A program made the translations under genes and the position numbers. From G965220825 sp965220825 (lineage in GTDB: Bacteria; Pseudomonadota; Alphaproteobacteria; UBA828), in contig OZ244839.1 in the NCBI GenBank assembly GCA_965220825.1, positions 2,046,001 to 2,110,000 of the forward strand: DNA of 64,000 bases, in the 5' to 3' direction. Shown here piece after piece: positions 7,853 through 17,724 of this stretch (position 1 is the first letter of the stretch; each line of letters opens with the position of its first letter). A model generated the notes under the pieces. That model was not told the origin of the DNA and made no database searches. It worked only from the letters and a program-made list of their open reading frames with translations.

Positions 7853-9444
7853 CGATTCCGGTTCCCCTCCGCCGCGCTCTCTTCGCCGTCGCCGGCCTTG
7901 CGGTCGCCCTCGCCGCGGCACCGGCCGAAGCCGACCGGCTTCAGGACATCCGGGAGCGTGGCCATGTGGTCGTCGGCGTCAAGGCGGACTATGCGCCCTT
8001 CGGCTTCCGCGACGCCGAGGGCGAGCTCATCGGCTACGACGTGGACGTGGCGCAGGGCTTCGCGGACGAGATCGGAGTCGCCCTTCAGCTGGTGCCGGTA
8101 ACCAGCGCCAACCGCATGCAGATGCTGCAGCGCGGAGAGATCGACATCATCGTTGCGACCATGGGCGACACCCGCTCCCGGCGGGAGCTGATCAGCATGG
8201 TGGAACCGCAATATTACGGCGACGGCGCCAATGTCCTTCTTCGGCCGGACGCGAACGTCGCGAGCTGGGCGGACCTGCGCGGGCGGACGGTGTGCGGCCT
8301 TCAGGGTGCGCTGTGGAACCGCCTCGCCACGGAGCGGCTGCTGCTGGAGGTGACGGCGTTCAACAACACGCGCGAAGCGGCTCAGGCGCTGCGTGATGGA
8401 CGCTGCGTGGGCTGGCTCTATGACGAGGTCAACCTGCTGCATGAGATCACCGGCGGCGACTGGGAAGGCTACGCGGTCTCGCTGCCGACGCGATTCGTGC
8501 TTCCGTGGGCGGTGGCGGTGGCCAAGGAGGAAGCGGGAGGCGCGCTCGACCGCCTGCTGGGCGACCTCCTGGCGGAATGGCACCGCGACGGTTCCCTGCA
8601 GGATATAGAGAAGCGCTGGGGCCTGCCGCCCTCTCCCTTCCTGCGGAACGCGCGCATCACCTGGCAGGCGGTGGACGAAAGCGGCGCGCTCACCTGCCAG
8701 CGCAACGAGGCCGGGCAGTGGCCTCTCCAATGTCGCGAGGTCGCCCTGGTGGCGAGCCGGGAGGTAGGAGGCCTCTCGGGCCTTTCGCTCGCGCTGATGG
8801 AACTGACGGGCCTCGACGTGAGCATCCTGTACGATCCGTTCGACCAGTCCGTCTTCCTCCACGGTCTGATCCTCACCGTCGCACTCTCCGCTGTGACGGT
8901 GATCGCGAGCGTCCTGGTCGGCGTTCTGTTCGGCTGGCTGATGCACCGGCGCGTGCCGGTGATCAGCCAGTTCCTGCACGGCTTCAGCGCGGCGCTGCGC
9001 ATGACGCCGCCGCTCCTGCAGCTCTACATCATCTTCTTCGGCCTCGGCAGCGTGCTGCTTACGCTCGGCATCTCGCTCGATGCGTTCCTCGTCGCCTGCG
9101 TGGTGCTGTCGCTCTATGCGGCGTCGAGCAATGCGGTGGTGTTCTCGCACGCCGCCGACGTGGCCGCCGCCGACAGCCGCCGGCTGCACTTCCGACCGCG
9201 CGAACTGCGGCGTGCGCTCTCGCTCAGCCACGCCGCGGTGATGGGAAACTCGGTCAATATCGTGAAGGCGACCGGCATGGCGAGCACGCTCGCGCTACCC
9301 GAACTGGTGCACGCGAGCACATCGATCGTGGCGGACAAGGGCAATGCCGAAGTGATGATGAACGTGCTTCTGGTTTGCTATTTCGTTCTCATCATCATCG
9401 TCGTGCAACTGTTCCGCCGGTTCGAGAAGGCGCCCGGATCGTGA
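7849..9444 (+). CDS. Solute-binding protein fused to ABC-permease-like domain lacking the EAA loop
   Basis: A 531-residue fusion. After a signal sequence (about 1-28) comes an SBP_bac_3 domain (about 29-265: RLQDIRERGHVVVGVKADYA, FGFRDAEGELIGYDVDVAQG, EIDIIVATMGDTRSRRELI). A linker of about 65 residues contains two cysteines (TCQRNE...LQCREV), possibly a disulfide loop. An amino-acid-type permease domain follows (about 335-527: FLHGLILTVALSAVTVIASV, RMTPPLLQLYIIFFGLG, ALPELVHAS). Aligned by eye to GlnP-type permeases, the cytoplasmic EAA-x3-G coupling segment is absent: the sequence runs ADSRRLHFRPRELRRALSLS and the loop is shortened. No ATPase gene is present in the operon. It overlaps its neighbours by four bases at each end. 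The likely role is ligand recognition at the inner membrane; transport is doubtful. Confidence 0.85.
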   Translation: MTIPVPLRRALFAVAGLAVALAAAPAEADRLQDIRERGHVVVGVKADYAPFGFRDAEGELIGYDVDVAQGFADEIGVALQLVPVTSANRMQMLQRGEIDIIVATMGDTRSRRELISMVEPQYYGDGANVLLRPDANVASWADLRGRTVCGLQGALWNRLATERLLLEVTAFNNTREAAQALRDGRCVGWLYDEVNLLHEITGGDWEGYAVSLPTRFVLPWAVAVAKEEAGGALDRLLGDLLAEWHRDGSLQDIEKRWGLPPSPFLRNARITWQAVDESGALTCQRNEAGQWPLQCREVALVASREVGGLSGLSLALMELTGLDVSILYDPFDQSVFLHGLILTVALSAVTVIASVLVGVLFGWLMHRRVPVISQFLHGFSAALRMTPPLLQLYIIFFGLGSVLLTLGISLDAFLVACVVLSLYAASSNAVVFSHAADVAAADSRRLHFRPRELRRALSLSHAAVMGNSVNIVKATGMASTLALPELVHASTSIVADKGNAEVMMNVLLVCYFVLIIIVVQLFRRFEKAPGS

Positions 9445-10106
9445 CCGCGCAAGAGACCGTCGACGTCCTGCTGGTCTGGTCGCCCTACCTGGCGGGCGGC
9501 TTCGGATGGAACCTCCTGGTCTCTCTGATGGCGATGGCGGTGGGCACCGCCGTCGGCTTCGTGCTGGCGCTGCTGCGTGACGGCGGCCGCTGGGGCATGA
9601 AGCAGAGCGGCAGCGCGGTGACGACGCTCGCGCGCAACGCACCCACCTTCGTGATGCTGTTCTACCTCGCCTATATGGTTCCGCCCCAGTTCGATCTCTT
9701 CGGCCTGATCGTGCCGATCCCGGCCTGGGTGAAGGCATCGCTTGCACTGGGGATCGCGGTTGCGGGCTATGTCTCGGACAACGCACTCGCGGCGATCCGC
9801 CACCTCCGACGCTACCAGACCAGAGAGGCCCTCCTCTTCGTGCCCGCCTGGACGAGCTTCTTCCTCATCGTCTTCGCGGCCTCCAGCACCGCCTCGGTGA
9901 TCGGCGTTCCGGAGCTGGTCAAGCGGTCCGAAACGGTGATCGGCGCCATTGACCAACCGGGGCTCGCCCTTTGGGTCTATCTCTATTCCGCGGTCTGGTT
10001 CCTTGCGTTCAGCCTCCTTCTCACCCTCGCCATGCGCTGGCTGCGCAACCATCTGGAGCGCCGTACCGGGACGGTTGCGACCCCGGGAGCGGACGTGATT
10101 CCGTGA
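9441..10106 (+). CDS. ABC-permease-like membrane protein, EAA loop missing
   Basis: A 221-residue inner-membrane protein related to the HisM/GlnP family. The GTG at 9441 overlaps the previous stop. Hydrophobic segments lie at about residues 18-40, 60-82, 92-112, 130-155 and 180-205. Family marks include NAPTFVMLFYLAYMVPPQ (equivalent to RGTPLLVQLF) and TASVIGVPELVKRSE. Between DNALAAIRHLRRYQTREALL and the last conserved block, about 20 residues that normally hold the EAA coupling helix are missing. It probably pairs with the permease half of the upstream fusion. The stop overlaps the start of the phosphatase gene, so receptor and phosphatase would be made together. Confidence 0.83.
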   Translation: MTAQETVDVLLVWSPYLAGGFGWNLLVSLMAMAVGTAVGFVLALLRDGGRWGMKQSGSAVTTLARNAPTFVMLFYLAYMVPPQFDLFGLIVPIPAWVKASLALGIAVAGYVSDNALAAIRHLRRYQTREALLFVPAWTSFFLIVFAASSTASVIGVPELVKRSETVIGAIDQPGLALWVYLYSAVWFLAFSLLLTLAMRWLRNHLERRTGTVATPGADVIP

Positions 10107-12172
10107 CCGCCGTCGAGGCCGTGCCGTCCGACGAGGCGCGGGACGGCGCGCCCGACGCCCGGAGTTCGCGGCGCAGCCCGTTCCGGCTGACGCTCTCGCG
10201 GCGTCTGATCCTCACCGTCACGGCCTCGGTGGGCATCGCCATTGCCTGCGTGGCGGTGGCAATGGGGCTTCTTGCGCGCGATGCGCTGATCGAGCAGGCC
10301 GAAACCCAGGCGCGCCTCGTTGCGGGCATGATCGCGGCGGAGGCCAACAGGACCGAACTGACGGGCGACGAGATCGACCGGCTGGTGACGGCCGAGATGG
10401 AGACGCAGGCGATCGCGGTCGCTCACCTGGTCGAAACCTCGGCCCACAACCCGGCCCTCCAACGAGACCTGGACATTTATCTCGCCGAGCTCTCCGCCTA
10501 CAGCACGGTGGACGACATCTGGCTGTTGGACGAGGGCGGAACGCCGCTGGCCCGCGCCACCAAAGGTCTGAAACAGGAGGAGATTTCGGATCTCGCATCG
10601 GCCGGTATCGACGAACGGCTGGTCGCGCCGCTGGTCTCGGGGCGCCGCTTTTCCGTGGACTTCCGATCCGCACCGCCGCCGACGGGCCTCGAACGGCCCA
10701 TAAGCTATGTGGGCGTGCGCGCGGGCGACGGCCGGATCGTGCTGCTCGGGAGCGTCGTCTCCGAAGGCCGCGGGCTCGCGCGAATCGTCAGCCTCTCGTC
10801 CACGCTCGAATCGCTGGCGGGGCAGCCGGGCGTCCGCGGGATCTGGGTGGTCGACGATTCGCTCGACATGCTCGGCGCGGTCTTCACAGACGGCGCGCAC
10901 CCCGGACAAGACGGAACCGACCCCGCGTTCCGGCAGCACGACGCCTCCCTCGCCCAGCGTGCGCTCATGGAAGGCGGCGCGGTATCGCGTCTGGACCCGG
11001 GCATGCTGCGGGTAGCGGCGCCGACCGTCGACCGGAGCGGCGTCGCCACGGGCGCAGCGGTGCTCCACATGCCGCGCGACCGGCTGGACCGGCTACTCGA
11101 AGATTACATCATGGTCGGCTGCATTATCGCCGCCGCCGCATTCCTCGCCGGATCCGTCGTTGCCGCGTTCTCCGCCCGGCGCATCGTGCGACCTGTTGCG
11201 GCATTGACCGCTGCAGCGGTGGAAATCGACGCCGACACGCAGGCCTTCCGGCCGGAGTCGCTGGATTCCGCAGCCCGCCGAGAGGACGAGCTCGGCAGGC
11301 TGGTTCGCGTGTTCCAGACCATGGTGCAGCAGGTCCAGGCGCGCGAGGAATATCTGGAGCGCATGGTCCAGATGCGTACCCGAGACCTGGAGAAGTCCAA
11401 CGCCGAGCTCGCCCAGGCGAAACAGCGGATGGATGCGGAGCTCAATATCGCGCGGTCCTTGCAGAGCGCGATCCTGCCGAAGGAGCTGCCGGAAGACCCA
11501 TCCTACTCCGGCCGTGCGCTGATGACGCCGGCACAGGAGATGGGCGGCGATTTTTACGACTTCTTCGTGCTCGACGACGGCCGCCTGGGCCTGGTGATGG
11601 CGGACGTCTCGGGCAAAGGCGTCCCCGCGGCGTTCTTCATGGCGATCGCGCGGACGGTGATGCAGGCGCAGGCCCTGCGCCATTCCGGCCCGGGCGCGTG
11701 TCTTGCGGCCGCCAACGATGCGATCTGCGAGCAGAACCCGCACGACCTGTTCGTGACCATGTTCTACGGCATCCTCGACCCGGCGACGGGAGATTTCGTC
11801 TATGCCAATGCGGGCCACAACCCGCCGCTCGTCATCCGGCACGACGGCGGCGTGACGCCGCTTCCCGGCACCGGGGGGGTCGCCGTCGGCGTCATGCCGG
11901 ACCTGCCCTATGACGAAGACTCGACGACGCTCGGCGAGGGCGAGACGATCTTTCTCTTCACCGACGGCATTACCGAGGCCATGAACGCGGAGCACGAGGA
12001 ATTCTCCGACGCACGCCTCGAAGCCGTACTCCGGAACAGCGGGGAACTGCAGGCCGGTGGAGTGCTGGAGAAGGTGAAGGCCGCGGTCGTGCGCTTCGTG
12101 GGCGAGGCGCCGCAATCCGACGATATCACCTGCATCGCCCTGCGCTACGAAGGCCCGCAGGAGAATGCCTGA
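10103..12172 (+). CDS. Membrane-bound SpoIIE/PP2C-type serine phosphatase with periplasmic sensor and HAMP domain
   Basis: A 689-residue protein. It has a first membrane helix (about 35-57), a periplasmic domain of roughly 275 residues resembling a double-Cache sensor, a second helix (about 337-360), a HAMP domain, a coiled coil (YLERMVQMRTRDLEKSNAEL) and a C-terminal PP2C-SIG domain. The metal-binding residues are intact: GGDFYD (about 481-486), ADVSGKG, TDGITE (about 620-625) and SDDIT. It should dephosphorylate a Ser/Thr-phosphorylated protein, classically a STAS anti-anti-sigma factor; no STAS or RsbW gene is in the window. The GTG at 10103 overlaps the permease stop. Coupling to an ABC-like receptor pair suggests that ligand binding controls the phosphatase (inference). 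Confidence 0.92.
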   Translation: MTAVEAVPSDEARDGAPDARSSRRSPFRLTLSRRLILTVTASVGIAIACVAVAMGLLARDALIEQAETQARLVAGMIAAEANRTELTGDEIDRLVTAEMETQAIAVAHLVETSAHNPALQRDLDIYLAELSAYSTVDDIWLLDEGGTPLARATKGLKQEEISDLASAGIDERLVAPLVSGRRFSVDFRSAPPPTGLERPISYVGVRAGDGRIVLLGSVVSEGRGLARIVSLSSTLESLAGQPGVRGIWVVDDSLDMLGAVFTDGAHPGQDGTDPAFRQHDASLAQRALMEGGAVSRLDPGMLRVAAPTVDRSGVATGAAVLHMPRDRLDRLLEDYIMVGCIIAAAAFLAGSVVAAFSARRIVRPVAALTAAAVEIDADTQAFRPESLDSAARREDELGRLVRVFQTMVQQVQAREEYLERMVQMRTRDLEKSNAELAQAKQRMDAELNIARSLQSAILPKELPEDPSYSGRALMTPAQEMGGDFYDFFVLDDGRLGLVMADVSGKGVPAAFFMAIARTVMQAQALRHSGPGACLAAANDAICEQNPHDLFVTMFYGILDPATGDFVYANAGHNPPLVIRHDGGVTPLPGTGGVAVGVMPDLPYDEDSTTLGEGETIFLFTDGITEAMNAEHEEFSDARLEAVLRNSGELQAGGVLEKVKAAVVRFVGEAPQSDDITCIALRYEGPQENA

Positions 12173-12412
12173 CGGCGCGCGGACGGGCGGCCGCGGGGTG
12201 CCCGAGGCGGCCTGTCACGGCACCGCCGCACACCCCCTGCGCCGGTTGTCAGTGGCGTAAAATGCTGATAGAGCGGGATATGGCAGGTGCGGCATTGGCC
12301 GGAGGGCGGCTGAACCACGGAGGCTGAGCGGGTGACGCAACGTCCCTATCCCATGATCGTTGAGGCGCCATCCCCGGGCCGCGGCGCCTGAGACCGCGGA
12401 CCCGACCATACG

Positions 12413-13078
12413 ATGCTTGCTTTCACCGAAGAGATTCTGCTTCTCCTCCTGGACGACGACGACGGCACGTTCGCGCCCATCCGGAAGGACACGCTGTCCT
12501 GCGCGCTCGCCGGCGCGGCCCTCATGGACCTCGCATTCGCGAACCGCATCGACACGGAGCCCGGGCGGCTCATCGTCATCGACCCGGCACCCACCGGCGA
12601 TGCCGGGCTCGACCGCATCCTGGAAAAGATAAACGCACATACGCCGGCGGCCGACACCCATTACTGGGTCAAGACGCTCTCCCTCGAGGACGCGGACGCC
12701 ATTCGCGATGAATCGCTCGCGAGCCTCGTGGACAAGGGCATTCTGGAGCGCAAGGAGAGAAAGTTCCTCTGGCCCTTCAGAGACCGCCGCTACCCCGCAG
12801 TCGACGGCAGGCCGGAACGCGAGGTCAAGCGCCGCATCGAGAACCAGCTTCTCAGCGGCGACATCCCCGAAGCACGCGACGTTGCGCTGATCTGCCTCGC
12901 CAACGCCTGCGACATTCTTCCCAGCATCTTCCAGGAGGACGAGATGGCACGCATCCGTCCTCGTCTGGTGCAGTTGCGCAAGATGGATCTGATCGGGCGC
13001 GAGGTCGCCGACGCGATCGCCGAGATCGAGCGCGTCGCCATGCTGTCCCTCGCCAGCGCGCCCTATTCGCCCTATTAG
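12413..13078 (+). CDS. GPP34 (GOLPH3-like) family protein
   Basis: A 221-residue helical protein of the GPP34 family. The N-terminus LAFTEEILLLLLDDDDGTFA and the segment LSCALAGAALMDLAFANRID are characteristic. They are followed by LVDKGILERKERKFLWPF, where the family's beta-hairpin sits (DRRYPAVDG), and a helical C-terminus. Eukaryotic GOLPH3 binds phosphatidylinositol 4-phosphate on Golgi membranes; bacterial members are uncharacterised as far as I know and are presumed to associate with membranes or lipids. It follows the phosphatase gene after 240 bp and precedes amt by 62 bp. The start has no strong Shine-Dalgarno sequence. The family call is good; the function is unknown. Confidence 0.85.
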   Translation: MLAFTEEILLLLLDDDDGTFAPIRKDTLSCALAGAALMDLAFANRIDTEPGRLIVIDPAPTGDAGLDRILEKINAHTPAADTHYWVKTLSLEDADAIRDESLASLVDKGILERKERKFLWPFRDRRYPAVDGRPEREVKRRIENQLLSGDIPEARDVALICLANACDILPSIFQEDEMARIRPRLVQLRKMDLIGREVADAIAEIERVAMLSLASAPYSPY

Positions 13079-13140
13079 GCGGGCGAGGCGGCCACTCCAC
13101 CTTGCTCCGTTTCGCTCGACAACCGATTAAGGTGGCGCTC

Positions 13141-14568
<1,428 letters not shown>

Positions 14569-14710
14569 CCTCCCGGGGGCGCGGGCCGCCGCCATGGTCT
14601 CCCCGGGGCCTTGGGGCTATGGTAGAAGCCGGTTTGCGAGACTCGCCGGACGCGGGATTCGCGAACGCCGGGCAGCGAGGGCGGGGCCCAGCGTCCCGTA
14701 GGGAGGCGCG

Positions 14711-15793
14711 ATGAGCGACATCGCCGTCGATCTGATCAACGTCACCAAGCGGTTCGGCAGGGACATCCTGGCCGTCGACGATCTGACGCTCCGTATCGAG
14801 CAGGGCGAATATATCTCCTTCATCGGCCCGTCGGGCTGCGGCAAGACCACGACGCTCCGCATGGTGTCGGGTTTCGAGGAACCGACGGAAGGGCAGATCC
14901 TCATCGCCGGACGGGACTGCACCCATCTGGAACCCCACGAGCGGAACACGGCCATGGTGTTCCAGCATTTCGCACTGTTCCCCCATATGTCGGTCGCGCA
15001 GAACGTCGAGTTCGGCCTGCGCATGCGCAATGTCGCCGCCGCCGAGCGTGGCCGCCGCGCGCTCGAGATGCTCCGCGCGGTGGATATCGAAGAGCTCGCC
15101 GACCGCGCGATCCAGCAGCTTTCCGGCGGCCAGCAGCAGCGGGTTGGCCTCGCCCGCGCCCTGGTGACGCGCCCCGACGTGCTCCTGCTCGACGAGCCGC
15201 TCGGCTCGCTGGATGCGAATTTGCGGCTCCGGATGCAGCGCGAGCTGCGCCATCTCAACACCGAGTTCGGCGTGGCCTTCATGCATGTCACCCACACGCA
15301 GACGGAGGCCTTCGCCGTCTCCGACCGGGTCGTCATCATGAACCGGGGGAGGATCGAACAGATCGGCTCCCCCGAACAGGTGACGCACCATCCGAAGAAC
15401 CTCTTCGTCGCCCAGTTCGTGGGCAAGAACAACATCCTCCAGGGCGAGATCGCCGGCGTGGAGAACGGGCTTGCCACCGTGGAAGGCCCGGCGGGCCGCT
15501 TTCGCGCCGCGTTCCCCGACGGCACGCCGCCGCGCAAGGACTGCCATGTCGTCGTGCGGGCGAGCCTCACCAACCTGCTCGCCGACGGCGAGACGGCGGA
15601 GAACATGGTGGAGGGCACGGTGTCGTTCTCGATCTTCGAGACCTCCCAGATCGAGTTCAACATCGATCTGGAGGACGGCACGGCGTTGCGTGTGGACGAA
15701 TATGAGCCGCCGCCCCGCATCGCGGCACTCCGGCACGGCGACAAGGTCCGCGTCGGGTGGAACGCGCAGGATGCGCTGGTCGTCTTCGAATAG
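14711..15793 (+). CDS. Spermidine/putrescine-type ABC transporter ATP-binding protein
   Basis: A 360-residue ATPase that powers the importer encoded by the next three genes. It has Walker A GPSGCGKTT, Q-loop MVFQHFALFPHM, signature LSGGQQQRVGLARAL, Walker B VLLLDEPLGSLD and an H-loop in the form VTHTQTEAF (Thr-Gln where most relatives have Asp-Gln). A C-terminal TOBE-like domain (about 270-360) follows. The start is preceded by GGAGGCGCG. It heads a four-gene transport operon with two permeases and a TAT-exported binding protein. PotA-like similarity suggests polyamine substrates, but related systems also carry other organic cations, so the substrate is open. Confidence 0.92.
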   Translation: MSDIAVDLINVTKRFGRDILAVDDLTLRIEQGEYISFIGPSGCGKTTTLRMVSGFEEPTEGQILIAGRDCTHLEPHERNTAMVFQHFALFPHMSVAQNVEFGLRMRNVAAAERGRRALEMLRAVDIEELADRAIQQLSGGQQQRVGLARALVTRPDVLLLDEPLGSLDANLRLRMQRELRHLNTEFGVAFMHVTHTQTEAFAVSDRVVIMNRGRIEQIGSPEQVTHHPKNLFVAQFVGKNNILQGEIAGVENGLATVEGPAGRFRAAFPDGTPPRKDCHVVVRASLTNLLADGETAENMVEGTVSFSIFETSQIEFNIDLEDGTALRVDEYEPPPRIAALRHGDKVRVGWNAQDALVVFE

Positions 15794-15865
15794 GGATGAA
15801 CGCCGCGCCATGACCCGGGAGAATCCCGCGATGGCGCCGGTGCCGGCAACGGCGGAGGACGGCGC

Positions 15866-16771
15866 GTGACGACGCTCGCCGAGGGCGGCCTTTCGCCTCC
15901 ACCCTCCCGCATGACGCTCACCCGCAAGCGCGCGCGCCAAGCGCTGATGCTGGTGGCGGCACCCACCGTCGTGATGGCGCTCTTCTGCGGCATCCCGCTG
16001 GTCTCGGTGGTGGTCTTCAGCTTCTACAAGCCCTGGGCCTACGGCATGAAGCCGGGCTTCGTGATGGACAACTATGTCGAGTTCTTCACGACGGCGACCT
16101 ATCTGCAGACTTTGGGATTCACCTTCCTTATCGCCGTCATCGTGCTGCCGCTGATGATTCTGCTCTGCTATCCGGTGGCCTATTACGTGGCGTTTTTCGT
16201 GAAAAGCGAGCGGATGAAGCTCTATATCCTGCTTCTCTGCATCGTCCCGTTCTGGACCAGCGCGTTGATCCGCATGGTGGCCTGGCTGCCGCTATTGGGG
16301 CGGAAGGGCCTCATCAACCAGGCGCTCATGGGCATCGGGGTCATCGACGAACCGGCCGAGATCCTGCTCTACAGCGAACCCTCAATGGTGTTTTCCATGG
16401 CGATCATATGGTCGGTGTTCATGATCGGCCCGATCTACTTTTCCATGGCCAAGATCGACCGCCAGGTAATCGAGGCGGCGCGGGATCTCGGTGCCTCCGC
16501 CTGGGTCGCGTTCTGGAAGATCGTCTTCCCGCTCACCAAACCGGGGCTCGCCACCGGCATCCTGTTTGTGTTCGTCGTGATGATGGGCGAGTTCGCGATC
16601 CAGAAGTTCATCGGCGGCGGGAAGACCACCATGCTCGCCAACGTGCTGATCCAGCAGCAGGGCCTGCTGCAATGGCCCATGGCATCGGCCGTCGCGGTGG
16701 TCATGGTGCTGGTATCCATCCCCGTGATCGTGGCCATCTTCCACATCGTCAAGCTGCGAAGGGAGCTCTGA
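15866..16771 (+). CDS. Polyamine-type ABC transporter permease (PotB-like)
   Basis: A 301-residue inner-membrane subunit with six predicted helices, read from GTG 15866; an internal ATG at 15911 (MTLTRKRARQ) is also plausible and would give a more usual N-terminus. The cytoplasmic EAA loop is intact (VIEAARDLGASAWVAFWKIV followed by FPLTKPGLA), so it can dock on the ATPase. Other family segments are YPVAYYVAFF, PFWTSALIRMVAWLPLLGRKG and VMMGEFAIQKFIGGGKT. The gene lies 72 bp after the ATPase and three bases before the second permease. Its contrast with the EAA-less permeases at 7849-10106 is instructive. Confidence 0.93.
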   Translation: MTTLAEGGLSPPPSRMTLTRKRARQALMLVAAPTVVMALFCGIPLVSVVVFSFYKPWAYGMKPGFVMDNYVEFFTTATYLQTLGFTFLIAVIVLPLMILLCYPVAYYVAFFVKSERMKLYILLLCIVPFWTSALIRMVAWLPLLGRKGLINQALMGIGVIDEPAEILLYSEPSMVFSMAIIWSVFMIGPIYFSMAKIDRQVIEAARDLGASAWVAFWKIVFPLTKPGLATGILFVFVVMMGEFAIQKFIGGGKTTMLANVLIQQQGLLQWPMASAVAVVMVLVSIPVIVAIFHIVKLRREL

Positions 16772-16774
16772 GGC

Positions 16775-17656
16775 GTGCCCGAGCCCACCGCCTATCACGT
16801 CGCCAGGTTCGGCTGGGTGAAGATCGCCCTGATGGTCTATGTGGTGCTCTTCGTACTGCTGCTCTACGGCCCCTTCATCGTCATGGCGATCCTCTCCTTC
16901 CAGGGGGAGAGCGGCGGGCCCACCTTCCCCATGCAGGGGACGAGCATCTTCTGGTACGAGCGCCTCATCGACCCCTCGGGAACGGCGCGCGACATCGGCG
17001 AATATGTGGGCGATTTCGGCAATGCGGGGCTGCGCTCGCTGATTCTCGCGCTGCTCACCATGTGCATCTCGACCGTGCTCGCCACCATGGCGGCACAGGC
17101 CATGCGGACGAAGTTCCTGGGCTCCGGGCCGATCTTCTATCTCTACCTCGTCGGCATCATGATCCCGGGCGTCACCGTGGGCCTCGGCCACGCGCTCTTC
17201 TGGCAGGGCATCGGCATCGACAAGCACTGGCTGGGAACCACCCTTCCGGTCCATATCCTCTGGACCTTCCCGTTCTGCTTCATCGTCATGCTGACGGTGT
17301 TCAACCGCTTCGACCGCTCCACCGAGGAAGCCGCCATGTGCCTCGGCGCGAACAGCTGGCGGACCTTCTGGCACGTCACGCTGCCGATCATGAAGCCCGG
17401 GATCATGGCGTCCGCGCTATTCGGGTTCACCCTCTCGTTCGACGAGTTCGCCCGTACCGTGCTGGTGGCGGGCTCCCAGAACACGCTTCCGCTCGACGTG
17501 CTCGGGGCCACCACCATCCGCATCACGCCGCGCATCTTTGCCGTTGGCGTGATCATCACCTTCATCTCGTTTGCCGTAATCGCCATTTTCGGCTATCTCA
17601 TGACGGCAAGCCGCTACCGGCCGCGCTTCAGGGGCCAGGAAGAGCACCGGGCGTAG
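16775..17656 (+). CDS. Polyamine-type ABC transporter permease (PotC-like)
   Basis: A 293-residue inner-membrane protein, GTG start three bases after the previous stop. It has six predicted helices, an intact EAA-type loop (STEEAAMCLGANSWRTFWHVTLP) and the PotC-like segment GFTLSFDEFARTVLVAG. It is expected to form the heterodimeric channel with the preceding permease and to receive substrate from the binding protein encoded 68 bp downstream. Two helices near the N-terminus flank a longer periplasmic loop (QGESGGPTFPMQGTSIFWYE). The call is secure at family level; substrate specificity cannot be read. Confidence 0.92.
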   Translation: MPEPTAYHVARFGWVKIALMVYVVLFVLLLYGPFIVMAILSFQGESGGPTFPMQGTSIFWYERLIDPSGTARDIGEYVGDFGNAGLRSLILALLTMCISTVLATMAAQAMRTKFLGSGPIFYLYLVGIMIPGVTVGLGHALFWQGIGIDKHWLGTTLPVHILWTFPFCFIVMLTVFNRFDRSTEEAAMCLGANSWRTFWHVTLPIMKPGIMASALFGFTLSFDEFARTVLVAGSQNTLPLDVLGATTIRITPRIFAVGVIITFISFAVIAIFGYLMTASRYRPRFRGQEEHRA

Positions 17657-17724
17657 GATCCGCCGCCGCGGAGGCCGGCCGGAACGGATTCTGGGAGACG
17701 AGCGAAGCCCACCGGAGAAAACCC

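Noticed and set aside
12246..12274. TTGTCA-N17-TAGAGC as promoter for the GPP34 gene
   Set aside because: The -10 match is poor, and similar matches are expected by chance in 240 bp.
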